Under the pieces are notes generated by a model. That model was not told the origin of the DNA. It did no database searches and saw only the letters and a list, made by a program, of their open reading frames with translations. DNA of 9,962 nucleotides from Fen-999 sp035505955 (GTDB lineage: Bacteria > Pseudomonadota > Gammaproteobacteria > Burkholderiales > Rhodocyclaceae), in the NCBI GenBank assembly GCA_035505955.1, contig DATJQH010000091.1, positions 1 to 9,962 of the forward strand, written 5' to 3'. The stretch's first letter is position 1; each line of letters starts with the position of its first letter. A program made the translations under genes and the position numbers. This document shows positions 1-8,463 of this stretch, piece after piece.

Positions 1-381
1 GTCGTGATTGGAAATCACGCAGGGGATCTCGATGTCGAGTTCCTTAGCCTGCCAGCGCGCCAGCAGGTCGTAGAGGCAATGCTCCTGTTTGCTGACCAGC
101 ACGACGACGCGCTTCTTGACCGCGCTGTCGGTGATCTTCCAGTCCATCTCCAGTTCTTCGGCGATCGGGCGGAAGCGCTCGCGCAGCTCGGCCAGCATGA
201 AGGGCAGCGAATCGGCCTTGACCTCGATACGCATGAAGTAGCGGCCCGCATCGTCGTCGGCATGGAAGCTCGATTCGAGGATCCAGCCCTTGTGCTCGGC
301 GAAGAAGCCGGTGACGCGGGCGATGATGCCCGTGCGGTCGGGACAGGAAGCAGCGAGGGTATAGAAGCGGTCGCGGTGCAT
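1..381 (-). CDS. purU: Formyltetrahydrofolate deformylase, N-terminal part (cut by window edge)
   Basis: This gene encodes the first 127 residues of PurU, a cytosolic enzyme that hydrolyses 10-formyl-tetrahydrofolate to formate and tetrahydrofolate. Residues 6 to about 80 read as the regulatory ACT domain, with the typical opening SCPDRTGIIARVTGFF (residues 12-27). The catalytic formyltransferase-like domain begins near RVVVLVSKQEHCLYDLL (91-107) and continues to CVISNHD, where the window stops. PurU is about 280-290 residues in this family, so over half the protein, including the active site, lies outside. The ATG at 381 starts 4 nt after the thrH stop codon, and there is no strong Shine-Dalgarno sequence, which suggests translational coupling. 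The start fits the family, since the ACT domain begins within a few residues. The main alternative would be another ACT-plus-formyltransferase protein, which I consider unlikely. Confidence 0.93.
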   Translation of the reverse strand, partial: MHRDRFYTLAASCPDRTGIIARVTGFFAEHKGWILESSFHADDDAGRYFMRIEVKADSLPFMLAELRERFRPIAEELEMDWKITDSAVKKRVVVLVSKQEHCLYDLLARWQAKELDIEIPCVISNHD

Positions 382-385
382 GAAG

Positions 386-994
386 TCAGATGCGGCGGGA
401 CGCCGCGTCGATGGCCGCGCGCAACTCGTCGTAGGTGTTGGTCACGCCGAATTGCGGGAACTCGCGGATGACGTTCTCCGGCGCGTGGAACAGGATGCCG
501 GCGTGGGCTTCGGCGAGCATGGCCGTGTCGTTGTAGGAGTCGCCGGCCGCGATGACCTTGAAATTGAGTTCCTTGAAGCGCTGCACCGATTCCTTCTTCT
601 GGTTGGGCATGCGCAGGTGGTAGTTCACCACCACGCCCCGGGCGTCGGTTTCCAGCTTGTGGCAGAACAGCGCCGGCATACCGAGCTGGCGCATCAGCGG
701 CATCGCGAACTCGTAGAAGGTATCGGAGAGGATGATGACCTGATAATCCTCGCGCAACGCATCGAGGAAGGCCTTGGCGCCCGGCAGCGGCCCCATGTCG
801 GCAATCACCTTCTGGATGTCCGGCAGGCCGAGCTTGTGCTGCGCCAGCAGCGCCAGCCGTCCCTTCATCAGTTTGTCGTAATCAGGCTCGTCGCGCGTCG
901 TGCGGCGCAGTTCGGGAATGCCTGTGCGCTGCGCGAACTCGATCCAGATTTCCGGAACGAGCACGCCTTCGAGATCGAGACAGACGAGTTGCAC
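386..994 (-). CDS. thrH: Bifunctional phosphoserine phosphatase / homoserine phosphotransferase ThrH
   Basis: This is a HAD-superfamily enzyme of the ThrH type. In Pseudomonas, ThrH dephosphorylates phosphoserine and can move the phosphate to homoserine, linking serine and threonine synthesis. Numbered from the GTG at 994 (202 aa), motif I is CLDLEGVLVPE with the nucleophile at D7 and a Glu at position 9 where most HADs have Asp, which is characteristic of ThrH. Motif II is ILSDT (S90), the motif III lysine lies in NQKKES (K133/K134), and motif IV is GDSYND (151-156). An in-frame ATG at 1009 would add five residues (MGGLA). I prefer the GTG because it puts D7 and E9 where I recall them in Pseudomonas ThrH and has a G-rich run (GGGGGG) 8 nt upstream. 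The gene lies just downstream of the MFS gene and 4 nt before purU, so it is probably in one operon with both. Confidence 0.93.
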   Translation of the reverse strand: MQLVCLDLEGVLVPEIWIEFAQRTGIPELRRTTRDEPDYDKLMKGRLALLAQHKLGLPDIQKVIADMGPLPGAKAFLDALREDYQVIILSDTFYEFAMPLMRQLGMPALFCHKLETDARGVVVNYHLRMPNQKKESVQRFKELNFKVIAAGDSYNDTAMLAEAHAGILFHAPENVIREFPQFGVTNTYDELRAAIDAASRRI

Positions 995-1024
995 GGCAAG
1001 ACCCCCCATTGGAAAGCCGCGATT

Positions 1025-2305
1025 TTACGCGATCGACTGGCCTTCCCGCGGCCTTGATGCGGCGCCGGCCAAGTGCGAGCGCGACCACACCGCCGCGATC
1101 ACGGCCGCGCAGCCCAGGGCGACGATCATCGGCACCAGGCCGACCGTTCCGGCCAGCTGGCCGATGAGCATGCTGCCCACCGGCGCACCCGACACGGAGA
1201 GGAACCGCATCGTCGTGGTCATGCGGCCAAGCATCGCGTCGGGCGTGACTTCCTGGCGCATGGCGAGGTAGTTCACGGTGTAGGCCGTCATGCCGCCTTC
1301 GACCAGGAACATCGCCGTGCCTGCGAGCGGCACGGCCCAGCCGCCTGCCGGCACGACCGCGTAGAGCAGGAAGCCTGTGCCCGTGGCGGCGAACCCCGCG
1401 ACGATGGCCGCAATCTTGCCGATGCGGCGGTTTGCCCGGTGCACCGCGACCGCGCCTGCCAGCGCGCCCGCGGCACCCATCGTATTGACGAGCGCGATCT
1501 GGCTCGCCGCAAGTTGCAGGTCGCGCGTGGCGTGCAGCACGAAGAGCACCATGAATCCGTCGAACAGCACGATGCAGGCCGCGGCCATCAGCGCGAACGC
1601 GCGCAGCAGCGGGTGCTGCCAGACGAACCGCAGGCCGTCGACGAGATCGTGCCACACCGGTCGCGAGGCCGCTGGCAACGCCGGCTCCCTGGCGCGCACG
1701 CTTGCGATCACGAGGCCCGACGCGAGGAAGGTCGCGGCGTTGACCGCCACGGCGATGGGCGCGCCGAACGCGGCGACCAGCAGGCCGGCCAGCACGGGTC
1801 CGGCCAGTCCGGCGACGCTGTTGGCCGACGCCTGCAGGCTGTTTGCCTCGACCAGCCGCTCGCGGCCGACGAGCCCGGTGAGGAACACCTGCGCCGCCGA
1901 GCCGCCGACGGTGAAGCAGCTGCCGACCAGAAAGTTGGCGGCGTAGAGCACGCCCATGCTCAGGTGGCCGAGGTAGTGCGCGAGGGGGACGGCCGCCAGC
2001 GCCATACCGCCGAGAATCTCGAACGTGACGATGATCGCCTGCTTGCGGCGGCGATCGAGCCAGACGCCCGCCGGTAGCGAGAAGAGCGCGAACGGCAGGG
2101 TGCCGGCCGCGAACAGCAGGCCCATTTCGCCCGGGCTGGCGTTCAGTACCTGCACGGCGGTCAGCGGCAACGCCAGGTGCGAAACGCTCTCGCCCAGCAC
2201 GGCGACCGTGGCGGCCAGCCACACACGCAGGAAGCCGGGATGGCGCAGCAGGCTGCCCGCCGGCAGGCGGCGCTCGAATGACAACAACATCTTGAGCCTT
2301 GACAC
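1025..2305 (-). CDS. MFS transporter, EntS/MFS_3-like exporter
   Basis: This gene encodes a 426-residue polytopic inner-membrane protein of the major facilitator superfamily. Alternating hydrophobic stretches fit about 12 membrane segments. The loop after the second segment carries the MFS motif A signature GVWLDRRRKQ (about residues 80-89). The N-terminal RHPGFLRVWLAATVAVLGESVS resembles the opening of the EntS-like drug/siderophore exporter group, so proton-driven efflux is the likely role, but the substrate cannot be read from sequence. I chose the GTG at 2305 because GAGGGAG sits 7 nt upstream. An ATG at 2290 (MLLSFERR) is the alternative and would shorten the protein by five residues. 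The frame stays open upstream to 2779, into the yheS 3' end, but that extension is Arg/Ala-rich and not transporter-like. Its TAA stop lies 30 bp before the thrH GTG, suggesting co-transcription. Confidence 0.88.
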   Translation of the reverse strand: MSRLKMLLSFERRLPAGSLLRHPGFLRVWLAATVAVLGESVSHLALPLTAVQVLNASPGEMGLLFAAGTLPFALFSLPAGVWLDRRRKQAIIVTFEILGGMALAAVPLAHYLGHLSMGVLYAANFLVGSCFTVGGSAAQVFLTGLVGRERLVEANSLQASANSVAGLAGPVLAGLLVAAFGAPIAVAVNAATFLASGLVIASVRAREPALPAASRPVWHDLVDGLRFVWQHPLLRAFALMAAACIVLFDGFMVLFVLHATRDLQLAASQIALVNTMGAAGALAGAVAVHRANRRIGKIAAIVAGFAATGTGFLLYAVVPAGGWAVPLAGTAMFLVEGGMTAYTVNYLAMRQEVTPDAMLGRMTTTMRFLSVSGAPVGSMLIGQLAGTVGLVPMIVALGCAAVIAAVWSRSHLAGAASRPREGQSIA

Positions 2306-2592
2306 GATGCTTCTCCCTCGCCAGCTTGTGGCCGGCGTATGACAACAGGCGCACGCTTCCGGGTTTGAAAGCGGCCCTGACAAAACAGCGGGGAAAGACA
2401 GAAGGGAAACCCGATTCGCTCTTCGCCCCGCCCTGACTTGCCGGCGGGACCAGCCCGTCGACGCTAGCGGTGCGAAATCGGGTGCGCGACTCCGCCTCGC
2501 AGCCAGGCGTTGCCCGGCAGCGCTCGCATGACGAAGGAGGGAGTGCGCTTGCAGTACATGTCTGGCATTATCGCCGGCCGCGGTGCGGACCG
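2306..2592. other. 287-bp non-coding gap between yheS and the MFS gene, with inverted repeats
   Basis: This is the only sizeable gap in the window; apart from the MFS ribosome binding site it holds no convincing gene or RNA. Two dyad symmetries are visible. One is the 7-bp inverted repeat CGGGTTT/AAACCCG (2360-2366 and 2407-2413), with a smaller CTG/CAG hairpin at 2377-2388 inside it. The other is CCCGCC/GGCGGG (2427-2432 and 2443-2448) with a 10-nt loop and no following T-run. No convincing sigma-70 promoter for the MFS gene was found: two TTGTCA hexamers read on the minus strand (2378-2383 and 2340-2345) lack a matching -10 box at 17 bp. I also see no intrinsic terminator after yheS. The region may carry the 5' leader of the MFS gene, but nothing shows its function. 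Confidence 0.4.
2313..2319 (-). promoter_or_regulatory. Ribosome binding site of the MFS gene, deciding its GTG start
   Basis: On the minus strand GAGGGAG lies 7 nt upstream of the GTG at 2305. It is the best Shine-Dalgarno match near this gene's start. The in-frame ATG at 2290 has only a weak AAGG upstream, so this site argues for the GTG. Confidence 0.65.
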
Positions 2593-4488
<1,896 letters not shown>

Positions 4489-4492
4489 GCGT

Positions 4493-4498
4493 TAACAT
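4493..4498 (+). promoter_or_regulatory. Possible -10 element of the plus-strand operon
   Basis: TAACAT matches the sigma-70 -10 consensus at four of six positions and lies in the 16-bp gap between the divergent genes. Transcription starting 7 nt after its last base would begin at the A of the ATG at 4505, giving a leaderless message, which would fit the missing Shine-Dalgarno. The best -35 candidate (TTGCGC, 4472-4477) is weak, with 15-bp spacing, and lies inside the yheS coding region. This is a suggestion only. Confidence 0.2.
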
Positions 4499-4504
4499 TT
4501 GAAC

Positions 4505-4891
4505 ATGAAACCCGTAGCCGCACTTGCCGCCGCCGCGGTTCTGCTCGCCGCACCTATCGCTCTGCGCGCCGAAGGGGCCGCGGCGCCGGCCGTGGACGAC
4601 AAGCTCGATCTGCAGCAGGAGGCCAGGCGCCTGCACGCCGAGGGCGACGGTATCCGGACCGCAGCCGAGGCGCAGCGCGTGGCCGACGAGAAGGCGTGCT
4701 GGAAGAAGTTCCTGGTGCAGGCCTGCCTCGACGAGGCCGGCCAGAGATTCCGCGACGAACGCGCCAAGGCCAATGCGCTGGACAGCAAGGCACGCGCCAT
4801 GGAGCGCGAATTGAAGCGCCGGGGCGTGGCCGAACGCGAGGCCCGGCGCGCCGAGAAGGAAGTCGAACGGCAGAAGCGGGATAAACCGTGA
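4505..4891 (+). CDS. Small exported two-cysteine, coiled-coil protein of unknown function
   Basis: I do not recognise a named family. The protein has 128 residues. The N-terminus MKPVAALAAAAVLLAAPIALRA reads as a Sec signal peptide with likely cleavage after ALRA (residue 22). There is no lipobox cysteine, so it is probably a soluble periplasmic protein of about 106 residues. The mature part is highly charged and probably helical, with Arg/Glu/Lys-rich stretches at 35-65 and 80-126 that could form coiled coils. Exactly two cysteines occur, C65 and C74, in ACWKKFLVQACLDEA; a disulfide is plausible in the periplasm but not shown. I recall similar C-x3-F-x-V-x2-C segments in betaproteobacterial hypothetical proteins. 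I chose the ATG at 4505 over the in-frame TTG at 4499. No Shine-Dalgarno is visible. Its stop overlaps the methyltransferase start by 4 bp (GTGA), so the two are probably co-translated. Confidence 0.8.
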   Translation: MKPVAALAAAAVLLAAPIALRAEGAAAPAVDDKLDLQQEARRLHAEGDGIRTAAEAQRVADEKACWKKFLVQACLDEAGQRFRDERAKANALDSKARAMERELKRRGVAEREARRAEKEVERQKRDKP

Positions 4892-6081
4892 ACGCGGCCA
4901 TGGACGCACGCGAACAGCGCGACGTCGCGACGCGCGGCCAGGTGTTCACGCCCGAGCCGATCGTCGAACGCATGGTGGCGCTGATCCGCAACCGCGGCCG
5001 CATCCTGGAGCCCGCCTGCGGCGACGGAGCCTTCGTCAAGCGCATCCCGCCGCATTATCCCGATGTCGTGGCGATCGAGATCGACCCCGCGCACTGTCCC
5101 GAAGGCGCGCTCAACGCGGACTTCTTCACCTATCCCGAAGTCGAGAAGTTCGACACCATCGTCGGCAACCCGCCCTACGTGAAGGCGCGCGACGTCATGC
5201 CGTCGACGCGCCGGCATTTCTCGACGCAGCTCCTCGACGGCCACGCCAACCTGTACCTGCATTTCATCGAGAAGTGCGTGCGCCACCTGAAGCCCGGCGG
5301 CGAGCTGATTTTCATCACGCCGCGCGACTTCCTCAAGGCCACGGGCGCCGCGCGGCTCAACACCTGGCTGTTCGACCAGGGCACGATCACCGACTACGAG
5401 GAGCTGGGCGATGCGCGCATCTTCGACGGCGTCGTGCCCAACTGCGCCATCTGGCGCTACGAACTGGGCAACCTTAAGCGCCGCACCCGCGACGGCCGGC
5501 GCGCGCTCTGCTCGGCCGGGCAGATCTTCTTCACCCACGGCATCTACAGCGTGCCGCTGGGCAGCGTCTTCTCGGTGAAGGTCGGCGCGGTCTCGGGCGC
5601 CGACGACATCTTCGCCAACGCCGATCTGGGCAACGAGGACTTCGTCTGTTCGAAAACCGCGCAGACGGGCGAACTGCGCCGCATGATCTTCGACGCGCCC
5701 CTGCCCTGGCTGGAGCAGTTCAAGGAGCGCCTGCTGGCGCGCAAGGTGACCCGCTTCGACGAGCACAACTGGTGGAAGTGGGGCCGGCGCCACCATGTTT
5801 CCGAGGCACCGCGCATTTACGTGAACCAGAAGACGCGGCAGCCGAAGCCCTTCTTCCTCAACGACTGCAACAACTACGACGGCTCGGTGCTGGCGCTGTT
5901 TCCCCATCGCGGCCACCTCGAGCACGGCGTGCTGCGGCGGCTGACTTTGATGCTCAACGATGTCGACTGGAAGGAACTCGGCTTCGTCTGCGACGGTCGA
6001 TACCTCTTTTCCCAGCGCAGCCTCGAGAACACGCTGCTGCCCGAAGACTTCTCCGCCTACGAAGTGACCGGCCTGATCTAG
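4888..6081 (+). CDS. N6-adenine-type DNA methyltransferase, no restriction partner in view
   Basis: This 397-residue class I SAM-dependent methyltransferase has the layout of N6-adenine (gamma-type, TaqI/Eco57I-like) DNA methylases. Motif X is GQVFTPEPIVERMV (17-30). Motif I, which binds AdoMet, is ILEPACGDGAF (39-49), followed by the acidic strand VAIEIDP (61-67) and NADFF (76-80). Catalytic motif IV is IVGNPPYV (91-98). The C-terminal third (about 210-397), ending in GRYLFSQRSLENTLLPEDF, would be the target-recognition part. It is expected to methylate an adenine in a specific DNA site, but the site cannot be read from sequence. The GTG at 4888 has GGGA 6 nt upstream; an ATG at 4900 is an alternative. 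No endonuclease gene adjoins it, and its base composition matches its neighbours, so recent acquisition is not indicated. A non-DNA substrate is less likely because motif X precedes motif I. Confidence 0.85.
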   Translation: MNAAMDAREQRDVATRGQVFTPEPIVERMVALIRNRGRILEPACGDGAFVKRIPPHYPDVVAIEIDPAHCPEGALNADFFTYPEVEKFDTIVGNPPYVKARDVMPSTRRHFSTQLLDGHANLYLHFIEKCVRHLKPGGELIFITPRDFLKATGAARLNTWLFDQGTITDYEELGDARIFDGVVPNCAIWRYELGNLKRRTRDGRRALCSAGQIFFTHGIYSVPLGSVFSVKVGAVSGADDIFANADLGNEDFVCSKTAQTGELRRMIFDAPLPWLEQFKERLLARKVTRFDEHNWWKWGRRHHVSEAPRIYVNQKTRQPKPFFLNDCNNYDGSVLALFPHRGHLEHGVLRRLTLMLNDVDWKELGFVCDGRYLFSQRSLENTLLPEDFSAYEVTGLI

Positions 6082-6083
6082 CC

Positions 6084-7400
6084 ATGGTTCCCCATCTCAC
6101 GACCGCCCTCACCGGCCCCATCCTCGAACTGGAGCGCCGCTTCCTCGAAGCCGAGACGGCGATCGAGCACTGGCTGCGCGGCTGGTGGCAGGAGCACACG
6201 CCGCCGTTCTACGCCTCTGTCGACCTGCGCAACGCGGGCTTCAAGCTCGCGCCGGTGGACACCAACCTGTTCCCGGGCGGCTTCAACAACCTGAATCCCG
6301 CCTTCCTGCCGCTGTGCGTGCAGGCAGCGCAGACGGCCGTCGACAAGGTCTGCCCGGAAGCGAAGAACCTGCTGCTGATTCCCGAGAACCACACGCGCAA
6401 CCAGTTCTACCTGATGAACGTGGCGCGCCTCGCCGCCATCCTGCGCCACACCGGTCTCAACGTGCGCATCGGCTCGCTGCTGCCGGACGTGACTGCGCCG
6501 ACGACGCTGACGCTGCCCGATGGCCAGACGCTGACGCTGGAGCCGCTTCGCCGCCTCGGTCCGAGCGGCCGACGACTCGGCCTCGAGGAATTCGACCCCT
6601 GCGCGGTGCTGCTCAACAACGACCTGTCGGCCGGCGTGCCGGACATCCTCAAGGGACTCGACGAGCAGTTCGTGATCCCGCCGCTTTCGGCCGGCTGGCA
6701 CGTGCGCCGCAAGTCGCGCCATTTCGCCGCCTACCACGAGGTGGCGCAGGCGTTCGCGCAGGAGATCGGCATCGATCCCTGGCTGATCGATCCCGAATTC
6801 GAGGTCTGCGGCCAGATCAACTTCCACGAGCGCACCGGCGAGGAATGCCTGGAAGCGCAGGTCGACACACTGCTCTACCGCATCCGCGCCAAGTACCGCG
6901 ACCACGGCATCGACAGCGAGCCGTTCGTCATCGTCAAGGCCGATGCCGGCACTTACGGCATGGGCATCATGACGGTGAAGGACGCCAGCGAAGTGAAGGA
7001 CCTCAACCGCCGCCAGCGCAACAAGATGGCCGTGGGCAAGGAAGGACTGCGGGTCACCGAAGTGATGATCCAGGAAGGCGTGCCGACCGTCGAGACGGTC
7101 GACGCCGGGACCGCCGAGCCCGTGATCTACATGATCGACCGCTACGTTGTCGGCGGCTTCTACCGCGTCAATACCCAGCGCGGCGTCGACGAGAACCTCA
7201 ACGCGCCCGGCATGCGCTTCGAGCCGCTCGCCTTCGAAACGGGCTGCACGCTGCCCGACCGCGCCCAGAGCCCGGACGCACCGCCCAACCGTTTCTACGC
7301 CTACGGCGTCGTCGCCCGCCTGGCGCTCCTCGCCGCCGCGCTCGAACTGGAACGCGGCGAAGAGGGAACCACGCCGGCGCTTTCCCTCTCTGAAGCTTGA
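6084..7400 (+). CDS. gshA: Glutamate-cysteine ligase, T. ferrooxidans-type
   Basis: This gene encodes a 438-residue cytosolic ligase for the first step of glutathione synthesis: ATP-dependent joining of L-cysteine to the gamma-carboxyl of L-glutamate. It matches the Thiobacillus/Acidithiobacillus ferrooxidans-type family found in many beta- and some gammaproteobacteria, not the E. coli GshA type. Recognisable segments are YASVDLRNAGFKLAPVDTNLFPGGFNNL (43-70), LLLIPENHTRN (96-106), and a probable nucleotide-binding ATP-grasp-like strand and loop, FVIVKADAGTYGMG (281-294), with IYMIDRYVVGGFYRVN (348-363) further on. The length is normal and all segments are intact. The ATG at 6084 follows the methyltransferase stop by 2 bp and has no clear Shine-Dalgarno, so translation is probably coupled. 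The frame is open upstream to 5772, but that stretch is the methyltransferase gene. gshB, the second pathway step, is not in the window. Confidence 0.92.
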   Translation: MVPHLTTALTGPILELERRFLEAETAIEHWLRGWWQEHTPPFYASVDLRNAGFKLAPVDTNLFPGGFNNLNPAFLPLCVQAAQTAVDKVCPEAKNLLLIPENHTRNQFYLMNVARLAAILRHTGLNVRIGSLLPDVTAPTTLTLPDGQTLTLEPLRRLGPSGRRLGLEEFDPCAVLLNNDLSAGVPDILKGLDEQFVIPPLSAGWHVRRKSRHFAAYHEVAQAFAQEIGIDPWLIDPEFEVCGQINFHERTGEECLEAQVDTLLYRIRAKYRDHGIDSEPFVIVKADAGTYGMGIMTVKDASEVKDLNRRQRNKMAVGKEGLRVTEVMIQEGVPTVETVDAGTAEPVIYMIDRYVVGGFYRVNTQRGVDENLNAPGMRFEPLAFETGCTLPDRAQSPDAPPNRFYAYGVVARLALLAAALELERGEEGTTPALSLSEA

Positions 7401-7405
7401 GGAGG
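7400..7405 (+). promoter_or_regulatory. Strong ribosome binding site of the aldo/keto reductase gene
   Basis: A perfect AGGAGG lies 7 nt upstream of the ATG at 7413 and overlaps the last base of the gshA stop codon. It is the strongest Shine-Dalgarno in the plus-strand cluster; neighbouring genes have weak or no such sites. The reductase may therefore be translated more independently than the others. Confidence 0.85.
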
Positions 7406-7412
7406 CACCATC

Positions 7413-8447
7413 ATGAAATATCGTCTGCTGGGTTCCACCGGTCTCTACGTTTCGGAAATGTGCCTGGGCGCCATGACGTTCGGCAGCGACGGCTTCTGGA
7501 AGGTCATGGGCGGGCTGGGGCAGCAGGCGGTGAACGGCCTCGTCAAGACCGCGTTCGACGCCGGCGTGAATTTCATCGACACGGCCAACGTCTATTCGCT
7601 CGGCCAGTCCGAGACGCTGGTCGGGCAGGCGATCAAGGAACTGGGCCTGCCGCGCGACCAGCTGGTGGTCGCCACCAAGGCCACGGCGCCGATGAACCAG
7701 CTGCCCAATGGCTGCGGCCAGTCGCGCTTCCACCTGATGAACGAGCTCGACGCCAGCCTGAAACGCCTGCAGCTCGACCACATCGACCTCTACCAGGTGC
7801 ACGGCTTCGACCCGCTGACGCCGTTCGAGGAATCGCTCTCGGCGCTGAACGACATGGTGCGCGCCGGCAAGGTGCGCTACATCGGCCTGTGCAACATGGC
7901 CGCCTGGCAGGTGATGAAGGCACTGGCGATTTCCGATGCGCACGACTGGGCGCGCTTCGTCAGCGTGCAGGCCTACTACACGATCGCCGGGCGCGACCTC
8001 GAACGCGAGCTGGTGCCGCTGATCCGCGACCAGAACCTCGGGCTCATGGTCTGGAGCCCGCTGGCGGGCGGCCTGCTCACCGGCAAGTTCTCCGCGGACG
8101 GCAAGGGGGCGGAAGGCAGCCGGCGCGCCAGCTTCGATTTCCCGCCCGTGGACAAGCCGCGCGCCTTCGCCTGCGTCGACGTCATGCGGCGCGTCGCCGA
8201 GCGGCATTCGGTTTCCGTGGCACAGATCGCGCTGGCGTGGCTGCTCGCGCAGCCGGTGGTATCCACGATCATCATCGGCGCCAAGAACGCCGAGCAGCTG
8301 AAGGACAACCTCGCAGCCACGCGCGTCACCCTCGACGCGAGCGAGCTGGCGGCACTCGACGAAGTCAGTCGCCTGCCGCAAGAGTATCCGGCATGGATGA
8401 TCGCCCGCCAGGGCGAAAATCGGGCGAAGGCGCCCGAGCACGACTGA
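7413..8447 (+). CDS. Aldo/keto reductase
   Basis: This 344-residue cytosolic oxidoreductase should fold as a TIM barrel and reduce aldehydes or ketones with NADPH. The start MKYRLLGSTGLYVSEMCLGAMTFG is the typical opening strand pair. The catalytic tetrad is complete: D56 in FIDTANVY, Y61, K89 in VVATKA, and H130 in DLYQVHGFD. Later family landmarks are GLCNMAAWQV (158-167), VWSPLAGGLLTGK (213-225) and the cofactor phosphate-binding segment IIIGAKNAEQLKDN near the C-terminus. It resembles the YajO/general-stress-type AKR group, but the substrate cannot be assigned. Its ATG follows gshA by 12 bp with an excellent ribosome binding site. Its place between gshA and dsbB suggests, without proving, a role in detoxifying reactive carbonyls or in redox balance. 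Confidence 0.93.
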   Translation: MKYRLLGSTGLYVSEMCLGAMTFGSDGFWKVMGGLGQQAVNGLVKTAFDAGVNFIDTANVYSLGQSETLVGQAIKELGLPRDQLVVATKATAPMNQLPNGCGQSRFHLMNELDASLKRLQLDHIDLYQVHGFDPLTPFEESLSALNDMVRAGKVRYIGLCNMAAWQVMKALAISDAHDWARFVSVQAYYTIAGRDLERELVPLIRDQNLGLMVWSPLAGGLLTGKFSADGKGAEGSRRASFDFPPVDKPRAFACVDVMRRVAERHSVSVAQIALAWLLAQPVVSTIIIGAKNAEQLKDNLAATRVTLDASELAALDEVSRLPQEYPAWMIARQGENRAKAPEHD

Positions 8448-8463
8448 AGCTGCGGCGACGAAC

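Noticed and set aside
1073..2077. 334-codon plus-strand frame antisense to the MFS gene
   Set aside because: The translation is dominated by Arg, Ala, Asp and His without domain character; the opposite strand encodes a coherent membrane protein.
2278..2347. Direct repeat ATGACAACA at 2278-2286 and 2339-2347
   Set aside because: Nine bases repeated only twice, one copy inside the MFS coding start; no duplication or insertion signature accompanies it.
2427..2448. CCCGCC/GGCGGG hairpin considered as an intrinsic terminator after yheS
   Set aside because: The stem has 6 bp with a 10-nt loop and no T-run on either side, and it lies over 140 bp from the yheS stop.
2464..2559. 31-codon minus-strand ORF in the yheS-MFS gap (MYCKRTPSFVMR...)
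   Set aside because: It has no Shine-Dalgarno and no recognisable feature, and its length is easily reached by chance in this DNA.
5772..6083. Longer N-terminus for GshA starting inside the methyltransferase gene
   Set aside because: This stretch is the methyltransferase C-terminus in another frame, and the family's N-terminus matches a start at 6084.
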